This document shows positions 45,826 through 55,351 of a DNA stretch of 64,000 nucleotides, in pieces; position 1 is the stretch's first letter, and each line of letters begins with the position of its first letter. Source of the DNA: Cytophagales bacterium Alg240-R148 (GTDB lineage Bacteria; Bacteroidota; Bacteroidia; Cytophagales; Cyclobacteriaceae); assembly GCA_900537185.1 (NCBI GenBank), contig LS999829.1, positions 186,275 through 250,274 of the forward strand, given 5' to 3'. A model generated the notes under the pieces. The model was not told the origin of the DNA and searched no databases. It worked only from the letters and a program-made list of their open reading frames with translations. A program made the translations under genes and the position numbers.

Positions 45826-46143
45826 ATGGTACAAGAGATAACAGATGAAACCTTTAAAACTTTGGTAGATCAGAATGAGCTGCCGGCAGTTATTGATTTT
45901 TGGGCACCGTGGTGTGGGCCTTGCAAAATAGTGGGTATATCCATGGATGCTATGCAAGAAGAGTATGAAGGACGTGTAGTTATGGGTAAGGTGGATGTAG
46001 ATAGCAATCCAGAACTAACCGCTAGATTTGGTATACGGAACATGCCCACGGTGTTGTACATAAAAAATGGACGCGTAGTAGACCAACACGTTGGAGCCAC
46101 CACCAAACAAACCTTGGTACAAAAAATGTTGCCTATTTTATAA
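45826..46143 (+). CDS. trxA: thioredoxin
   Basis: Thioredoxin of 105 residues with the active site WCGPCK (Cys30, Cys33) in VIDFWAPWCGPCK, and the cis-Pro loop IRNMPTVLYIKNG. It reduces disulfides in the cytoplasm. It is divergent from an HxlR regulator, which may induce it under redox stress. Confidence 0.93.
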   Translation: MVQEITDETFKTLVDQNELPAVIDFWAPWCGPCKIVGISMDAMQEEYEGRVVMGKVDVDSNPELTARFGIRNMPTVLYIKNGRVVDQHVGATTKQTLVQKMLPIL

Positions 46144-46181
46144 GAAATGGTAGCATGAAGGAACTATGCTAAGCAATTAAG

Positions 46182-46249
46182 AAGGGTGCTGTAGTTTCAT
46201 AATGGCACCCTTAAAGCAAAGCCTGTGTTTTGTACAGGGTCTTTTTTTT
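46182..46249 (+). terminator. double hairpin terminator after thioredoxin
   Basis: A stem AAGGGTGC / GCACCCTT (46182-46189, 46205-46212) is followed by a second stem CCTGT / ACAGG (46222-46226, 46234-46238) and a run of eight T (46242-46249). The T-run is on the plus strand, so it terminates the thioredoxin transcript. Confidence 0.7.
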
Positions 46250-46275
46250 GCACTGGCCTTTATTTTCCACAGTTG

Positions 46276-47367
46276 TTACTGTTGGTCCGCCACCGCGAAT
46301 AAGTTCACTTTTTCGTCTCGACCACGCAACTCCACTGCTCCAATAGGCCTAAATTGGAATGCGCTGGGTTCGAGGAATGCGTCCGATAAATGCTGGGACA
46401 CAAGCAATTCTACTTGATAATGGTTGCAGAGTGCTTGGATTCTTGCGGTAGTATTGAGCACATCACCAGAAAAGGCAATTTCTTTTTTTACCACCCCAAT
46501 TTCGCCAGTAGTTACTTTGCCCAAGTGGATACCAGCTTTGAAGGTAGGAGCTACTCCAAATTGTGTTTGGTATTGCTTGGTTTTATTTTCTAACGCTTTT
46601 TTCATGTTAAAAAAGCATTGGAGGCAGTTGTTGTTTTGTAATCCTTGCTGCTTTGCCCAGGACACCACCACCTCATCGCCCACATATTGGTAAATTTCGC
46701 CTCTGTGGGCCACAATGGAACTGGTTAAATCGGCATAATAGGATCGAAGCAGTTCAAAATATTGCACGTGCCCAAGAGATTCCGCTATAGTGGTGGAATC
46801 TTTCATATCTAAGAACATAAATATGCGGTCTTCTTCCACTGGCTGGTGGTATTTTCCAGTAAAAAAATTAAGCAGTACCGCAGGGCCTAGGTTGTCGCTC
46901 ACTTCCGTATAAAATAAACTCATTCCTATGCCCATGGCCATGTACATTTCAACCGACCAAAATGCGAAACTTCTAAAGAAAGCAAGGGAGTAAATGATTA
47001 CTTGTGCATCCATTGGGCTTTTTTGTAGGTCCAGTGCATGGTTGGTAATGGTTATTACAAAGGTAATCGAAGCCAGGAGTAAAACGTACAATACTGTTTT
47101 GTATGCTATTTTTTTAACAAAAGTAGTTTTTTGAAACTGTCTGTTTAAATACAAAACTTCTATGGCTCCAATAAGCAAGCCGCCCACCATGGCCAACAAG
47201 CCAGAAGACCAAGGGCTGAAATGGTAGGGGTTTCCAGTAGAAGGGTAATGTGTAGCATTGCCTAAAATGCCTTGTTCAAGAAAAGAATATACCAGACCAA
47301 ATAGAAAGGTAATGAACCCAAATGGGAGTACCTGAGCAATTCGTCTTTTGATAGTGGCATTTATCAT
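46276..47367 (-). CDS. membrane class III adenylate/guanylate cyclase
   Basis: Protein of 363 residues with four membrane helices (about 13-31, 55-75, 90-110 and 122-152) and a C-terminal class III cyclase domain (about 178-360). The metal-binding aspartates are Asp187 (MFLDMKDST) and Asp231 (YQYVGDEVVVSW), and the transition-state residues Asn305 and Arg309 are in GDVLNTTARI, so it should be active. Adenylate versus guanylate specificity cannot be fixed. A small membrane protein gene lies 21 bases upstream on the same strand. Confidence 0.88.
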   Translation of the reverse strand: MINATIKRRIAQVLPFGFITFLFGLVYSFLEQGILGNATHYPSTGNPYHFSPWSSGLLAMVGGLLIGAIEVLYLNRQFQKTTFVKKIAYKTVLYVLLLASITFVITITNHALDLQKSPMDAQVIIYSLAFFRSFAFWSVEMYMAMGIGMSLFYTEVSDNLGPAVLLNFFTGKYHQPVEEDRIFMFLDMKDSTTIAESLGHVQYFELLRSYYADLTSSIVAHRGEIYQYVGDEVVVSWAKQQGLQNNNCLQCFFNMKKALENKTKQYQTQFGVAPTFKAGIHLGKVTTGEIGVVKKEIAFSGDVLNTTARIQALCNHYQVELLVSQHLSDAFLEPSAFQFRPIGAVELRGRDEKVNLFAVADQQ

Positions 47368-47388
47368 ACAAGCGCATTTATTGGTAAA

Positions 47389-47817
47389 TCATTCTTTTGA
47401 CCTTGGGCGTACTTTTAGATCCTTTTCCTTTTTGTATTGAAAGAGCATGAAAATGGCGTGAGGCAACATCAAAAAGGTCATACCAGAAAAAGGAATCATA
47501 TAAACACCAATCAATACTACAATTAAATAGGACCAAATGAAACTTTTTGGTATTGCAGCATTGGTACTTTCTATGTGTAAGACTAAAATCCCTAGAGGGA
47601 TAAGCAAAAGACCGTAGTAAAAAAACCAGAAAGCCGCGAAGTTTTCGTAGTGCATTTGACCTTGAAGCAAAGGAAATTCAAACAACCCTTCGCTAATTTT
47701 AAAAAAGAATTTTTCTGTAAAACGATTAAACTGGGTTCCGAAGGCAAAAGGTGAAACAGCCAGAAGTGCGTGGATGGTACCAAAAAAGAGCAGAACTTTT
47801 CCGTTGTTTAATTTCAT
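47389..47817 (-). CDS. small four-helix membrane protein (DUF6463-like)
   Basis: Protein of 142 residues with four hydrophobic helices (KVLLFFGTIHALLAVSPF, AFWFFYYGLLLIPLGILVL, SFIWSYLIVVLIGVYMIP, TFLMLPHAIFMLF). The first helix GTIHALLAVSPF resembles small Bacteroidota proteins of the DUF6463 type; this is a weak assignment. It heads a two-gene unit with the cyclase and might modulate it (inference). Confidence 0.6.
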   Translation of the reverse strand: MKLNNGKVLLFFGTIHALLAVSPFAFGTQFNRFTEKFFFKISEGLFEFPLLQGQMHYENFAAFWFFYYGLLLIPLGILVLHIESTNAAIPKSFIWSYLIVVLIGVYMIPFSGMTFLMLPHAIFMLFQYKKEKDLKVRPRSKE

Positions 47818-47975
47818 GATTGAAAAAATTTGAAAGGTAGCAGAATCATCTACAATGTGCTTAAATACAGGGTTTTATGTGTCCATTGTAATTTTATTTA
47901 AATCTAACTATTGCCACTCAATTATTAAAGTACTGATAAGTTTCTTTTTTGTTTATTGATGGGTTGTTGTGCAGG

Positions 47976-48932
47976 TTAGCTTTGTACTTGGTACATCAGC
48001 GTTACATGTCGATCAATTTCTTCCAAGAAATCTTTGTATAAATATTTGTATTTCGGACCTAATTTTGTTCGGACATCCATCATGATGTCTTCTACTGTTT
48101 TGTTGTTTTTAATTCCACTTTGTACCTGCTTCCAAACACTTGTTAACAGTGCGGCATCTCTTTGAATTAAATACCCTGTACCAGCAATTCCGTGGCCTGT
48201 TAATACTATCTTAGGATGGAGTTGGCTAACGCTTTCCAAAGTTCGAATAAAGTTGAGAACATTGCCGTGCCCTGTAACAATGGGCATCCAATCAGAACTG
48301 AGGACATCTCCTCCAAAGAGAATCTTTTGTTTTGGCAACCACATTAAAACATCTCCAGGAGAATGGCCATCATTTGAAAAAATAAATTCTACCGATACCT
48401 CTCCGAAATTTCTTTTTAAGTTTTGGTCCAGTACGGTAGTGGGGTAGAGCAGCTGCGTGGCGCCAATGCTGCCCTTAGTTATGCGAGAGAAGAATGACAC
48501 AGCACCTGGTCCATCTTGTTTCATAGTGTTTATGGTAGGTTGGCTGGCTATTATTTCCTCCACTGTTTCTGAAAAAGCGGCATTGCCCAACCAATGGTCG
48601 GCATGGCTGTGGGAGTTGACAATCCAGCGAACAGGAAGGTCTGTTACTGAAGCGATGGCATGTTTGATTTTTTTGCCTATTGATTCAGAAGATCCTGTAT
48701 CAAAAAGCAGAACGCCCGTGTTAGCAACTACAAAATGACAGTTGGAGTTCCAGCCCTTGTTCTCTGGCGTTGGCAATCCAAAAGAGGGGGCAACAATGCT
48801 GTAGACATTTTTGGAAATGGGGGTTACTACCAAAGTAGTATCCTTTTTTTCTGCCCTAATTTGTTGGTTGCCTACTACGAGTAGTGTAAGAGCTAAAAGG
48901 ATAGTTTTAGGGAAAATAAAGTTCGTTTGCAT
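47976..48932 (-). CDS. secreted MBL-fold metallo-hydrolase
   Basis: Metallo-beta-lactamase-fold hydrolase of 318 residues with an N-terminal signal peptide. The zinc motif His108-x-His110-x-Asp112-His113 is in VNSHSHADHWLGN; further ligands are in SNDGHSPGDV, FGGDVLSSD and LTGHGIAG. The form with a Gly-x-Pro loop and a long C-terminal helix is near SoxH / quinoprotein-relay type hydrolases rather than true beta-lactamases. It is monocistronic. Confidence 0.85.
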   Translation of the reverse strand: MQTNFIFPKTILLALTLLVVGNQQIRAEKKDTTLVVTPISKNVYSIVAPSFGLPTPENKGWNSNCHFVVANTGVLLFDTGSSESIGKKIKHAIASVTDLPVRWIVNSHSHADHWLGNAAFSETVEEIIASQPTINTMKQDGPGAVSFFSRITKGSIGATQLLYPTTVLDQNLKRNFGEVSVEFIFSNDGHSPGDVLMWLPKQKILFGGDVLSSDWMPIVTGHGNVLNFIRTLESVSQLHPKIVLTGHGIAGTGYLIQRDAALLTSVWKQVQSGIKNNKTVEDIMMDVRTKLGPKYKYLYKDFLEEIDRHVTLMYQVQS

Positions 48933-49113
48933 TGTTGAGATAATGGATAGAAAAAGGAGAATTAGTTAAAAGATGGTATTGGATCATAACGCTGGAGTAA
49001 GGGGTAAGGTTGTGGAAAATTTTTCTCTACCATTGCAATACATAAAAAGATAGGTGGCTTACAACCTGACCAGTGAAAAAACCGTAGAAAGGAGGAGATC
49101 ATTTTTTAACAAT

Positions 49114-49722
49114 ATGGATACCAGACCCACTCTCGATCAAAAAATCTCTGTAATAGATTTTAAAGATTTTTATTGGCTGAAGTCAGAATTGCTAACTTTT
49201 TGTAGGGCCCAGGGCCTGAAAACCAATGGAGGGAAAATTGAAATAACCAAAAGAATAATCCAGTATTTGGAGACGGGAATTGTACTGATAGGAGAAGAAA
49301 AGAATGCATCAAAAATACAATCTAAATTCGATTGGAATACCGCTACCTTGACCCCACAAACTTGTATTACGGATAATTACAAAAGCACAGAAAATGTTCG
49401 GAATTATTTTGTGCAGCAACTAGGCAATAAGTTTAAATTCAACCTTGTATTTATGCAATGGATGAAAAACAATGTGGGCCAAACATTACAAGCCGCCACT
49501 ACCGCATGGCAAACAATTGAAGAAGATAAAAAAAAGAACAAAGGACCGAAAAATGTGGCACCTCAGTTCGAATACAATCGCTACTTAAGGGATTTTTTAA
49601 AAGACAACCCGGATAGCAAGCGGGCTGATGGCATTGCCTTATGGCACAAAAGGCGGAATCAAAGAGGGGATAATGTGTACCACCCCTCAGATTTGATGTT
49701 GTTAAAAAAAGAGGGCCAATAG
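49114..49722 (+). CDS. SAP-like / DUF6434 domain protein
   Basis: The N-terminal part (MDTRPTLDQKISVIDFKDFYWLKSELLTFCR, then GLKTNGGKIEITKRIIQYLE) is a SAP-like DNA-binding motif; the middle part (FDWNTATLTPQTCITDNYKSTENVRNYF) matches a DUF6434-type module; the last part (YNRYLRDFLKDNPDSKRADGIALWHKRRNQRG) resembles small nucleoid-type domains. It is a likely DNA-associated protein. A GTG start 20 codons upstream is possible, but the family starts at this ATG. Confidence 0.75.
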   Translation: MDTRPTLDQKISVIDFKDFYWLKSELLTFCRAQGLKTNGGKIEITKRIIQYLETGIVLIGEEKNASKIQSKFDWNTATLTPQTCITDNYKSTENVRNYFVQQLGNKFKFNLVFMQWMKNNVGQTLQAATTAWQTIEEDKKKNKGPKNVAPQFEYNRYLRDFLKDNPDSKRADGIALWHKRRNQRGDNVYHPSDLMLLKKEGQ

Positions 49723-49818
49723 GATGGATTGCTGCACCTTTAAAATGTTGGTAAAGAGATGCTTAGGTGATGTAGAATTGATTGAGAGCCTGCACTCATG
49801 CGTGCTATGAATTTGAAT

Positions 49819-50445
49819 TTAAGTTTCGTCCACTTCTGTAATCTTATTCCAATATTCCTCTATACTTGATGCCCGCCTAAAGAAAGATTTTAATATTGCG
49901 AACGCAAACACTGTTCCCCCTAAAAACATAGCCAAATTCCAGTACCAGCTAATTGTTTCTTCATTTGTCTCTATTAAGATGACATCTTCGTCAATGGTAA
50001 TCAAATCTGATTCTAAAATTTGATAATCGGTGTATTGCAAATTTTCTAAGCCGACTTTCACTATGCCCCGAATGATGGTACTATCTGCGGCAATACATTT
50101 GCCATTGCTTAAACATGTTCTTGGTTGGTCATTAAGCCTAACTAAAACTTTTATAGATATTGGTTCCAATTGATTGAAGCGTTCCGCTTGTTGTTGGCTA
50201 ATTAATGGATAAAGCAAATCGACATTTGAATAAGAATTAGATTCGTAGTAAAGCAAACCATCACCCACTTTGCCGTTTAGAATTTCTAAATTTCTATGGG
50301 ATACTTCTTCCTTTTTTTCCAAGTCTAATATGTCAATGGTTGTCTTAGAATTATAAAGCACATTAATAATTAAACCGTCTAATCCTTTCCATGATAGGAA
50401 TATAAATACGATACCGAAGAAAATTTTATTGGCTATTGTTTTCAT
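49819..50445 (-). CDS. membrane-anchored protein, unknown
   Basis: Unrecognised protein of 208 residues with membrane helices at both ends (IFFGIVFIFLSWKGLDGLII and WYWNLAMFLGGTVFAFAILK), placing about 150 residues in the periplasm. The periplasmic part has one possible disulfide pair (CLSNGKC). It is isolated, with 200 bases of AT-rich DNA upstream. Confidence 0.6.
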   Translation of the reverse strand: MKTIANKIFFGIVFIFLSWKGLDGLIINVLYNSKTTIDILDLEKKEEVSHRNLEILNGKVGDGLLYYESNSYSNVDLLYPLISQQQAERFNQLEPISIKVLVRLNDQPRTCLSNGKCIAADSTIIRGIVKVGLENLQYTDYQILESDLITIDEDVILIETNEETISWYWNLAMFLGGTVFAFAILKSFFRRASSIEEYWNKITEVDET

Positions 50446-50661
50446 GAAGGTTCTAAAAAGTAATGGTAATTATAGAACAAAATTGCTTGAAAAAAAATCA
50501 ACCACCAAATACCTGTTGAGTTGTGTACTTGTTTTGTTCTATGCTTTCATTTATACAAAAACAATGGTAGGGTAGTTAGAGGTGCTGCAAGCTTGTATTA
50601 ACTTGCAGCCATCAATGAATTTGTTTGTTGTCCCAACAATGCCTTTTAACCAATGAACCAA

Positions 50662-51282
50662 TCAAGCTTCTACCAACATTGGCAACACCAACAGGGCCAA
50701 TACGTCGGTTGTGAAATGTGCCACCATCAACAACCCTAGGTTGCGTTTTGAAACATACAAGAGCATAAACAACCCGCCAGCTACCAACACAAAAACCAAG
50801 TGGCCCATGCCCCAAGAAAGGTGGGCCAGCATAAATACGACCACAGGCAGCAATGCCGCCAACCATTTGGATTTAGTCAGTTGGTAGAGCCGTTCGAAAG
50901 CATACCCACGGTAAAGCACTTCTTCCACGATGGCTGCTCTTATTACAATCAGTAAGAGCACTGGATACGATTGACCAGCAATCATTTGAGCTACTTCCTG
51001 ATTGAGCGGCAGCCCCGCAGCCTGTATGCCGGCCATAATTATTCCAAAGACAATAAAAAGGAGGAGCCCGATGCCGATGCCCGAAAGAATGGACTTGGCA
51101 GTTAATTGCTTCCACCCTATCGAAACAATGTTTTGTTTTTCTACCTTATAAACCCATAAAAGCATCAATAAAAACAAAAGCCAAAATGCTGCTTCGTGCA
51201 GCAACATTCCTTGTGGAAGTAGTTTAAAAAGAAAAGGAATTCCAAGAAAGGAGCATACGCCGATAAGTGATTTAATTTTCAT
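50662..51282 (-). CDS. CPBP-family intramembrane protease
   Basis: CAAX-protease and bacteriocin-processing (CPBP, Abi) family protein of 206 residues with about six membrane helices. Motif 1 is VEEVLYRGYAFERL (Glu120, Glu121, Arg125); motif 2 is FMLAHLSWG and motif 3 LLMVAHFTTDVLAL. The metalloprotease residues are complete. It overlaps the upstream gene (51279-51761) by four bases. Confidence 0.88.
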   Translation of the reverse strand: MKIKSLIGVCSFLGIPFLFKLLPQGMLLHEAAFWLLFLLMLLWVYKVEKQNIVSIGWKQLTAKSILSGIGIGLLLFIVFGIIMAGIQAAGLPLNQEVAQMIAGQSYPVLLLIVIRAAIVEEVLYRGYAFERLYQLTKSKWLAALLPVVVFMLAHLSWGMGHLVFVLVAGGLFMLLYVSKRNLGLLMVAHFTTDVLALLVLPMLVEA

Positions 51283-51761
51283 AGTTCTATGGGTTGCTTG
51301 GGTAGGTGAAAGAATGTCGGTGTGGAACTTGTTGTACCTGCTGTTTGAAATTTAGATGGGTTGCTGCGCCACGGAGAAGATTTTATGTTGAGCTGCAAAT
51401 CATATAAGTTGGTATTCTGCTCCATTTTAATGAATTTAATACTTACCCACTGCGCTGTTAACAAGTCGAGTGGCACGCTCTTGCTTATACCATGCTCAGG
51501 AACTACAACCTGCAGCTCATAAATGCCTGTTGTTTTCAATATGGATACCACTTCGGAATTCGGTAGGCCCGTTTTGAATAACGCCTGGGTTTCAATTGGT
51601 TTTCCATCGAGGTACACCTCTATGGATACCGAATCTATATCGGACAAATTATAAGTTCGTAGGTGCAGATTGCCCCCATGGTGCAGGACCCAATACGTTT
51701 GGCGACAAGCCAAAATCAAAACGAGCAGTACCAGTGCAGTTTTTAGAAAGGATGTGTTCAT
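51279..51761 (-). CDS. membrane-anchored protein, unknown, upstream of a CPBP protease
   Basis: Unrecognised product of 160 residues from ATG 51761. It starts MNTSFLKTALVLLVLILACRQTYW (anchor or lipoprotein; LILAC is a possible lipobox), then a beta-rich periplasmic domain (SVSIEVYLDGKPIETQALFKTG, IYELQVVVPEHGISKSVPLDLLTAQWVSIKFI). The frame extends to 51827, but those residues read as noise. It is translationally coupled to the CPBP protease and may be its regulator or substrate (inference). Confidence 0.55.
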   Translation of the reverse strand: MNTSFLKTALVLLVLILACRQTYWVLHHGGNLHLRTYNLSDIDSVSIEVYLDGKPIETQALFKTGLPNSEVVSILKTTGIYELQVVVPEHGISKSVPLDLLTAQWVSIKFIKMEQNTNLYDLQLNIKSSPWRSNPSKFQTAGTTSSTPTFFHLPKQPIEL

Positions 51762-51853
51762 TGTATAAACATTTGGTTTGGTACAATAAACTGCTGCCGG
51801 TACCCTGAAGATGCAACAATAGACCAAAAATAACCTGAGTAAGCATTAAATCC

Positions 51854-52726
51854 CTACCGAATGGTCAAGTCTTGGGAGGTTTTGTGTTCCAACCATTGTT
51901 TAAATTTTGTGGACTTATACCGGCTAATGGTTTGGGTAGCGTTTTGTTGGTCTGCACCAATGGTTACGAGCAGCCGATGGTTGGGCAGTTTTTTGATTTG
52001 GGAAATTACCTGTCGGCTTACCAATATCTTTCTGTTTATTCTAAAGAAACCGCCGCTTAGTTGGTCTTCCAGCTCCCCAAGATTGTATTGGGTCAACCAC
52101 TTTTTACCCGTAGTATCCACTAAGAATACAATTTTTGATTCGCTTATGAAATAGCCTATATCCTTCAGGTTGAATTGGATGGTTTCTTTAGAGGTTTTGA
52201 GGAGGATGGAATTCGAAATTGTATTTTGAATGGGTTGCTTTTCTGGCTGTTTAAAAAGAGAGGCACCATCGCTCCACCAAGACTGCCAAATTTGACTGAT
52301 GGCATAAAAAGCAACAAACAACAAACTAAGACCACAGGATATAAAAAGGCCTTGAAGCAATTTGGCAACATCAAAAACGATAAGGTTGCTTAAAACGAAA
52401 ATGGAATAAAAAACAAGGTAGACCGCAGCGGTTATTCCCAAGGAAGCAACTGTCAGTACCAAGGGTAGGGTTTTTGTTACTTTGTTGTTGTTAATCCTGG
52501 ACTGAAGCAAATATTCTAGAACCAACCTGTTGGCAAACCAAGCACAGCAACTTCCAACTATGGTGATGCCAGATTGTAAATTGATCCAAACGGAAGTGTC
52601 GAAACTGCCGTGCTGAAGCGCTCTAGATAATAGAACCAATATGGCAATGGTCAAGCACTCCAGGTAGTAGATGGCTTGGTGTTTGGGCCACATATCGCTT
52701 TTTTGCTTCATGAAAATCTCAGACAT
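51854..52726 (-). CDS. membrane-bound LytTR transcriptional regulator
   Basis: Protein of 290 residues with four membrane helices (about 20-150) and a C-terminal LytTR DNA-binding domain (about 170-285, including GYFISESKIVFLVDTTGKKWL and FFRINRKILVSRQVISQIKKL). There is no receiver domain, so the signal must come through the membrane helices directly to the DNA-binding part, as in other one-component LytTR proteins. It lies upstream of the 51761 gene and the CPBP protease on the same strand and may regulate them. Confidence 0.88.
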   Translation of the reverse strand: MSEIFMKQKSDMWPKHQAIYYLECLTIAILVLLSRALQHGSFDTSVWINLQSGITIVGSCCAWFANRLVLEYLLQSRINNNKVTKTLPLVLTVASLGITAAVYLVFYSIFVLSNLIVFDVAKLLQGLFISCGLSLLFVAFYAISQIWQSWWSDGASLFKQPEKQPIQNTISNSILLKTSKETIQFNLKDIGYFISESKIVFLVDTTGKKWLTQYNLGELEDQLSGGFFRINRKILVSRQVISQIKKLPNHRLLVTIGADQQNATQTISRYKSTKFKQWLEHKTSQDLTIR

Positions 52727-52990
52727 ACTACAAATATACTTTCTTTATTGCACATTAGAATGGTACGGAGGATTCTATAGCTGCATTGTGCGCTGTTGTA
52801 CAAAATCACAGCCCTTCCTTTTGCGGTTATAAAGATTTTGGACCGTTCAGGAATTTCATACCGATAGATCCATTTAAATTGAAGGAACCATGAAAGGTAT
52901 AAATCAGAATATAATTGTAAATTAACTATTGCAACAACCTGGACGTCGGGTTGTTATAAAACAACAGTCCAATTTTAAATTTTTACTAGT

Positions 52991-53500
52991 ATGAAAAACA
53001 AGCCGTTTCCCAAATCGTTTTCCCACATTGGCATTACGGTGCCAGACATACACAAAGCAGTAGCGTTTTACAAGGAAGTTATGGGCTGGTACGTCATCAT
53101 GGAACCCTCTGAAGTTAAAAAAGAGCGTGAAACAGCCATTGGGCAAATGTGCATCGACGTTTTTGGCGAAGATTGGACAAGCTTTGAAATTGCCCACCTG
53201 TCAACATCGGATGGCATAGGCATAGAACTGTTTTCGTTTCCGCATGGTAAAAAAGAAGCTCCGGAGTTCAACCCTTTTAATACTGGCCTTTTTCACTTTT
53301 GTGTTCAGGACCCAGACATAGAGGGTTTGACGAAAAAAATTGTAGCCCATGGCGGCCAGCAACGCATGCCCATAAGAACCTATTACCCCAATGAAAAACC
53401 GTATAAAATGGTCTATGTACAGGACCCTTTTGGGATTGTTTTTGAAATTTATACCCATAGTTACGAACTAACTTATTCCTCAGGCGCTTACCAAAGTTAA
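52991..53500 (+). CDS. VOC-superfamily lactoylglutathione-lyase-like protein
   Basis: Protein of 169 residues with two VOC modules: SHIGITVPDIHKAVAFYKEVMGW (metal ligand His in SHIGI) and LFHFCVQDPDIEGLTKKI with VYVQDPFGIVFEIYTHSYE (His and Glu ligands). A complete enzyme site is present. A damaged partial copy of this gene and its leader lies at 54351-54650. The leader carries a hairpin AACAACC-N9-GGTTGTT (about 52931-52953) that is also conserved in the copy. Confidence 0.88.
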   Translation: MKNKPFPKSFSHIGITVPDIHKAVAFYKEVMGWYVIMEPSEVKKERETAIGQMCIDVFGEDWTSFEIAHLSTSDGIGIELFSFPHGKKEAPEFNPFNTGLFHFCVQDPDIEGLTKKIVAHGGQQRMPIRTYYPNEKPYKMVYVQDPFGIVFEIYTHSYELTYSSGAYQS

Positions 53501-53555
53501 AGGAGAAGCCTACCATTTGACATTATTTAAAAAGTTTTGTTGTAAAAAAATTAGC

Positions 53556-54245
53556 ATGAATTCGAAAAATGATTGGGCAAGAGCCATCCAGCCTTTGCAG
53601 GCTTTGGCTGATTTGTTTCTGTTTTTATCTGCAATGATGGTGGTCCGGTTGGTTCATTTTGAATCTTTAGGTTTTTGGGGAAATGGCATGTTCCGGTCTA
53701 TTACGGTTGTGGCTGTGGCTACCGCTCTATTGTATTACAGGAAACAGTCTTGGAAGACTTTGGGCTTAGTAAAGCCAGAAAAGTGGTTGAAAACCTTGGC
53801 CGTAGCAGCGGCTATTTTGATTGGCACTGTTGCTTCCATTATGGTTTTCGAAATTTTTTTTAGGGAAATGCTCTTTGGACCAGAGGAGGTTGGAGGCTCG
53901 GGCAGTAGGTTCAGTGAATTAAAAGATAACTACCCCTATTTTTTTTCAATAATAGGAGTGGTATGGGTGGAGTCTTTCTTAGAAGAGCTGCAAGACCGTG
54001 GTTTTTCTTTGAATCGATTTGAAAGTCTTTTTGCTAAGGTGCCCCTAGCTACAATACTGGCAGTGCTGATACAAGCGGCCATTTTTGGATTCAGGCATTC
54101 TTATGATTTCTCACCGCGTTCCGTTACAACAGGTTTAATTGGTTTGGTTTTTGGTGCCGTATATGTATTGTCTGGTAGGAACCTTTGGCCATTGATAATG
54201 GCCCATATTTTTTTAAATACGATGTCTATGTTGGAACGGGTATAA
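53556..54245 (+). CDS. CPBP-family intramembrane protease
   Basis: Second CPBP protease of the window, about 229 residues. Motif 1 VESFLEELQDRGFSLNRFE has the Glu-Glu-x3-Arg core, motif 2 GFRHSYDFS supplies His, and motif 3 is PLIMAHIFLNT. Six to seven membrane helices. The frame begins at 53517, but MNSKNDWARAIQP is a more natural start. It is 55 bases after the VOC gene, and then the VOC pseudogene follows. Confidence 0.85.
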   Translation: MNSKNDWARAIQPLQALADLFLFLSAMMVVRLVHFESLGFWGNGMFRSITVVAVATALLYYRKQSWKTLGLVKPEKWLKTLAVAAAILIGTVASIMVFEIFFREMLFGPEEVGGSGSRFSELKDNYPYFFSIIGVVWVESFLEELQDRGFSLNRFESLFAKVPLATILAVLIQAAIFGFRHSYDFSPRSVTTGLIGLVFGAVYVLSGRNLWPLIMAHIFLNTMSMLERV

Positions 54246-54350
54246 ACTGGTAGAGGTAGTGTGGGCTAGTGTGGATTTGAATTGCGCATTCCACAAGATG
54301 GCTCAATTGGCACCAACAATTGTCGTGTGTCGTCCTAACGTAAGCTGTGG

Positions 54351-54650
54351 ATAGGTCCATTTAAATTGAAGGAACTATGTAGGTAAAATTAACTATTGCA
54401 ACAATCTGAACGCTGGGTTGTTATAATACCACTTCTCAAATTTAATTCTTAGTTAGTATTAAAAAAAGATCCGTTTACCAAATCGTTTACCCACATTGGC
54501 ATTGCGGTACCAGACCTGCACATAAGAACCTACTATACCAATGAAAAACCACATAAAATGGTTTATATACAGGACCCTTTCGATATTGTCTTTGAAATTT
54601 ATACCCATAGTTATGAACTAACTTATTCCTCAGGCGTTTACCAATCATAG
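54351..54650 (+). pseudogene. partial, internally deleted duplicate of the VOC gene at 52991
   Basis: This 300-bp stretch matches 52864-53500, including the non-coding leader, the hairpin GGTTGTTATAA region and both ends of the coding sequence. About 318 bases corresponding to 53052-53370 are missing, with the junction at 54520. The start codon is ATT instead of ATG and an extra A shifts the frame just after it. It is a dead copy. Confidence 0.8.
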
Positions 54651-54762
54651 GAAAATAGCATTAAGGTAAACAACAACTCAACTCTACCTCCCTTTTTTGA
54701 AATCAGAAAGGGCAACCTTAAACGGAAAATAAATAAACGTATAGTATAAACAAGAGGTAGAA

Positions 54763-54948
54763 ATGAAAAAAGTATTTGAAGAAAAAGGTTTAACAGCGGT
54801 TTATAACAGCGATCAAAAACGCATTGAATTTGTGGTAGAAGGTTATTTGGACATTGAAAGAGCCAAAGAAATGTACAAGGCAGTATTTGAGTTTATGCAA
54901 AGCAACCCTGTTGTTTCTTTTTTCTCGCCTTTCATTTTTCCCTGTTGA
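54763..54948 (+). pseudogene. gene fragment cut off by a repeat
   Basis: The first 48 or so codons (MKKVFEEKGLTAVYNSDQKR, VEGYLDIERAKEMYKAVFEFMQSNP) look like the start of a real protein with a STAS/SpoIIAA-like beta-alpha pattern. From about 54914 the frame runs into the first copy of the 170-bp repeat, so the rest (VVSFFSPFIFPC) is repeat-derived. The repeat or a deletion at its edge seems to have removed the 3' part. Confidence 0.55.
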
Positions 54949-55081
54949 AAAACGAAACAAAAAAACATTTCCAATTTAATTAGCCCTCTGCTTGCCCCAT
55001 GGCATCCTCCGCTCAAAAGCCAGCCCCGGCAGCAACACGGCTGTCTTCCCTCAAGCCGCCATAAATTGAAAACCAGCCCGC
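54914..55081. repeat. 170-bp intergenic repeat, copy 1
   Basis: Shares with copy 2 the succession CTTTCATTTTT, AAAACGAAACAAAAA, CATTTCCAATTTAATTAG, CCCCATGGCATCC, TCAAAAGCCAGCCCCGGCAG and AAATTGAAAACCAGCCCG. It encodes nothing obvious and truncates the gene fragment at 54763. Confidence 0.75.
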
Positions 55082-55179
55082 AGTTTAACTTTTATTGATG
55101 TTTATGTTTCATAGTTGTTGGCTGCATTCTTTTCTATTTTGATTATTGCAGGGTAGTATTGATTTATTTCTGAATTTGT

Positions 55180-55351
55180 TTTTCCTTTTTCTTTGTCTTT
55201 CATTTTTGCATGGCCAAAAACGAAACAAAAAGCCATTTCCAATTTAATTAGCCCTCGGCCAACCCCATGGCATCCCACCCTCAAAAGCCAGCCCCGGCAG
55301 CAACACGGCCGTCATCGCTCTAGCCGCCTGTAAATTGAAAACCAGCCCGCC
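55180..55351. repeat. 170-bp intergenic repeat, copy 2
   Basis: Second direct copy, about 100 bases after copy 1, with scattered substitutions (roughly four fifths identical by eye). The part between the copies (55082-55179) is AT-rich and without a gene. Confidence 0.75.
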
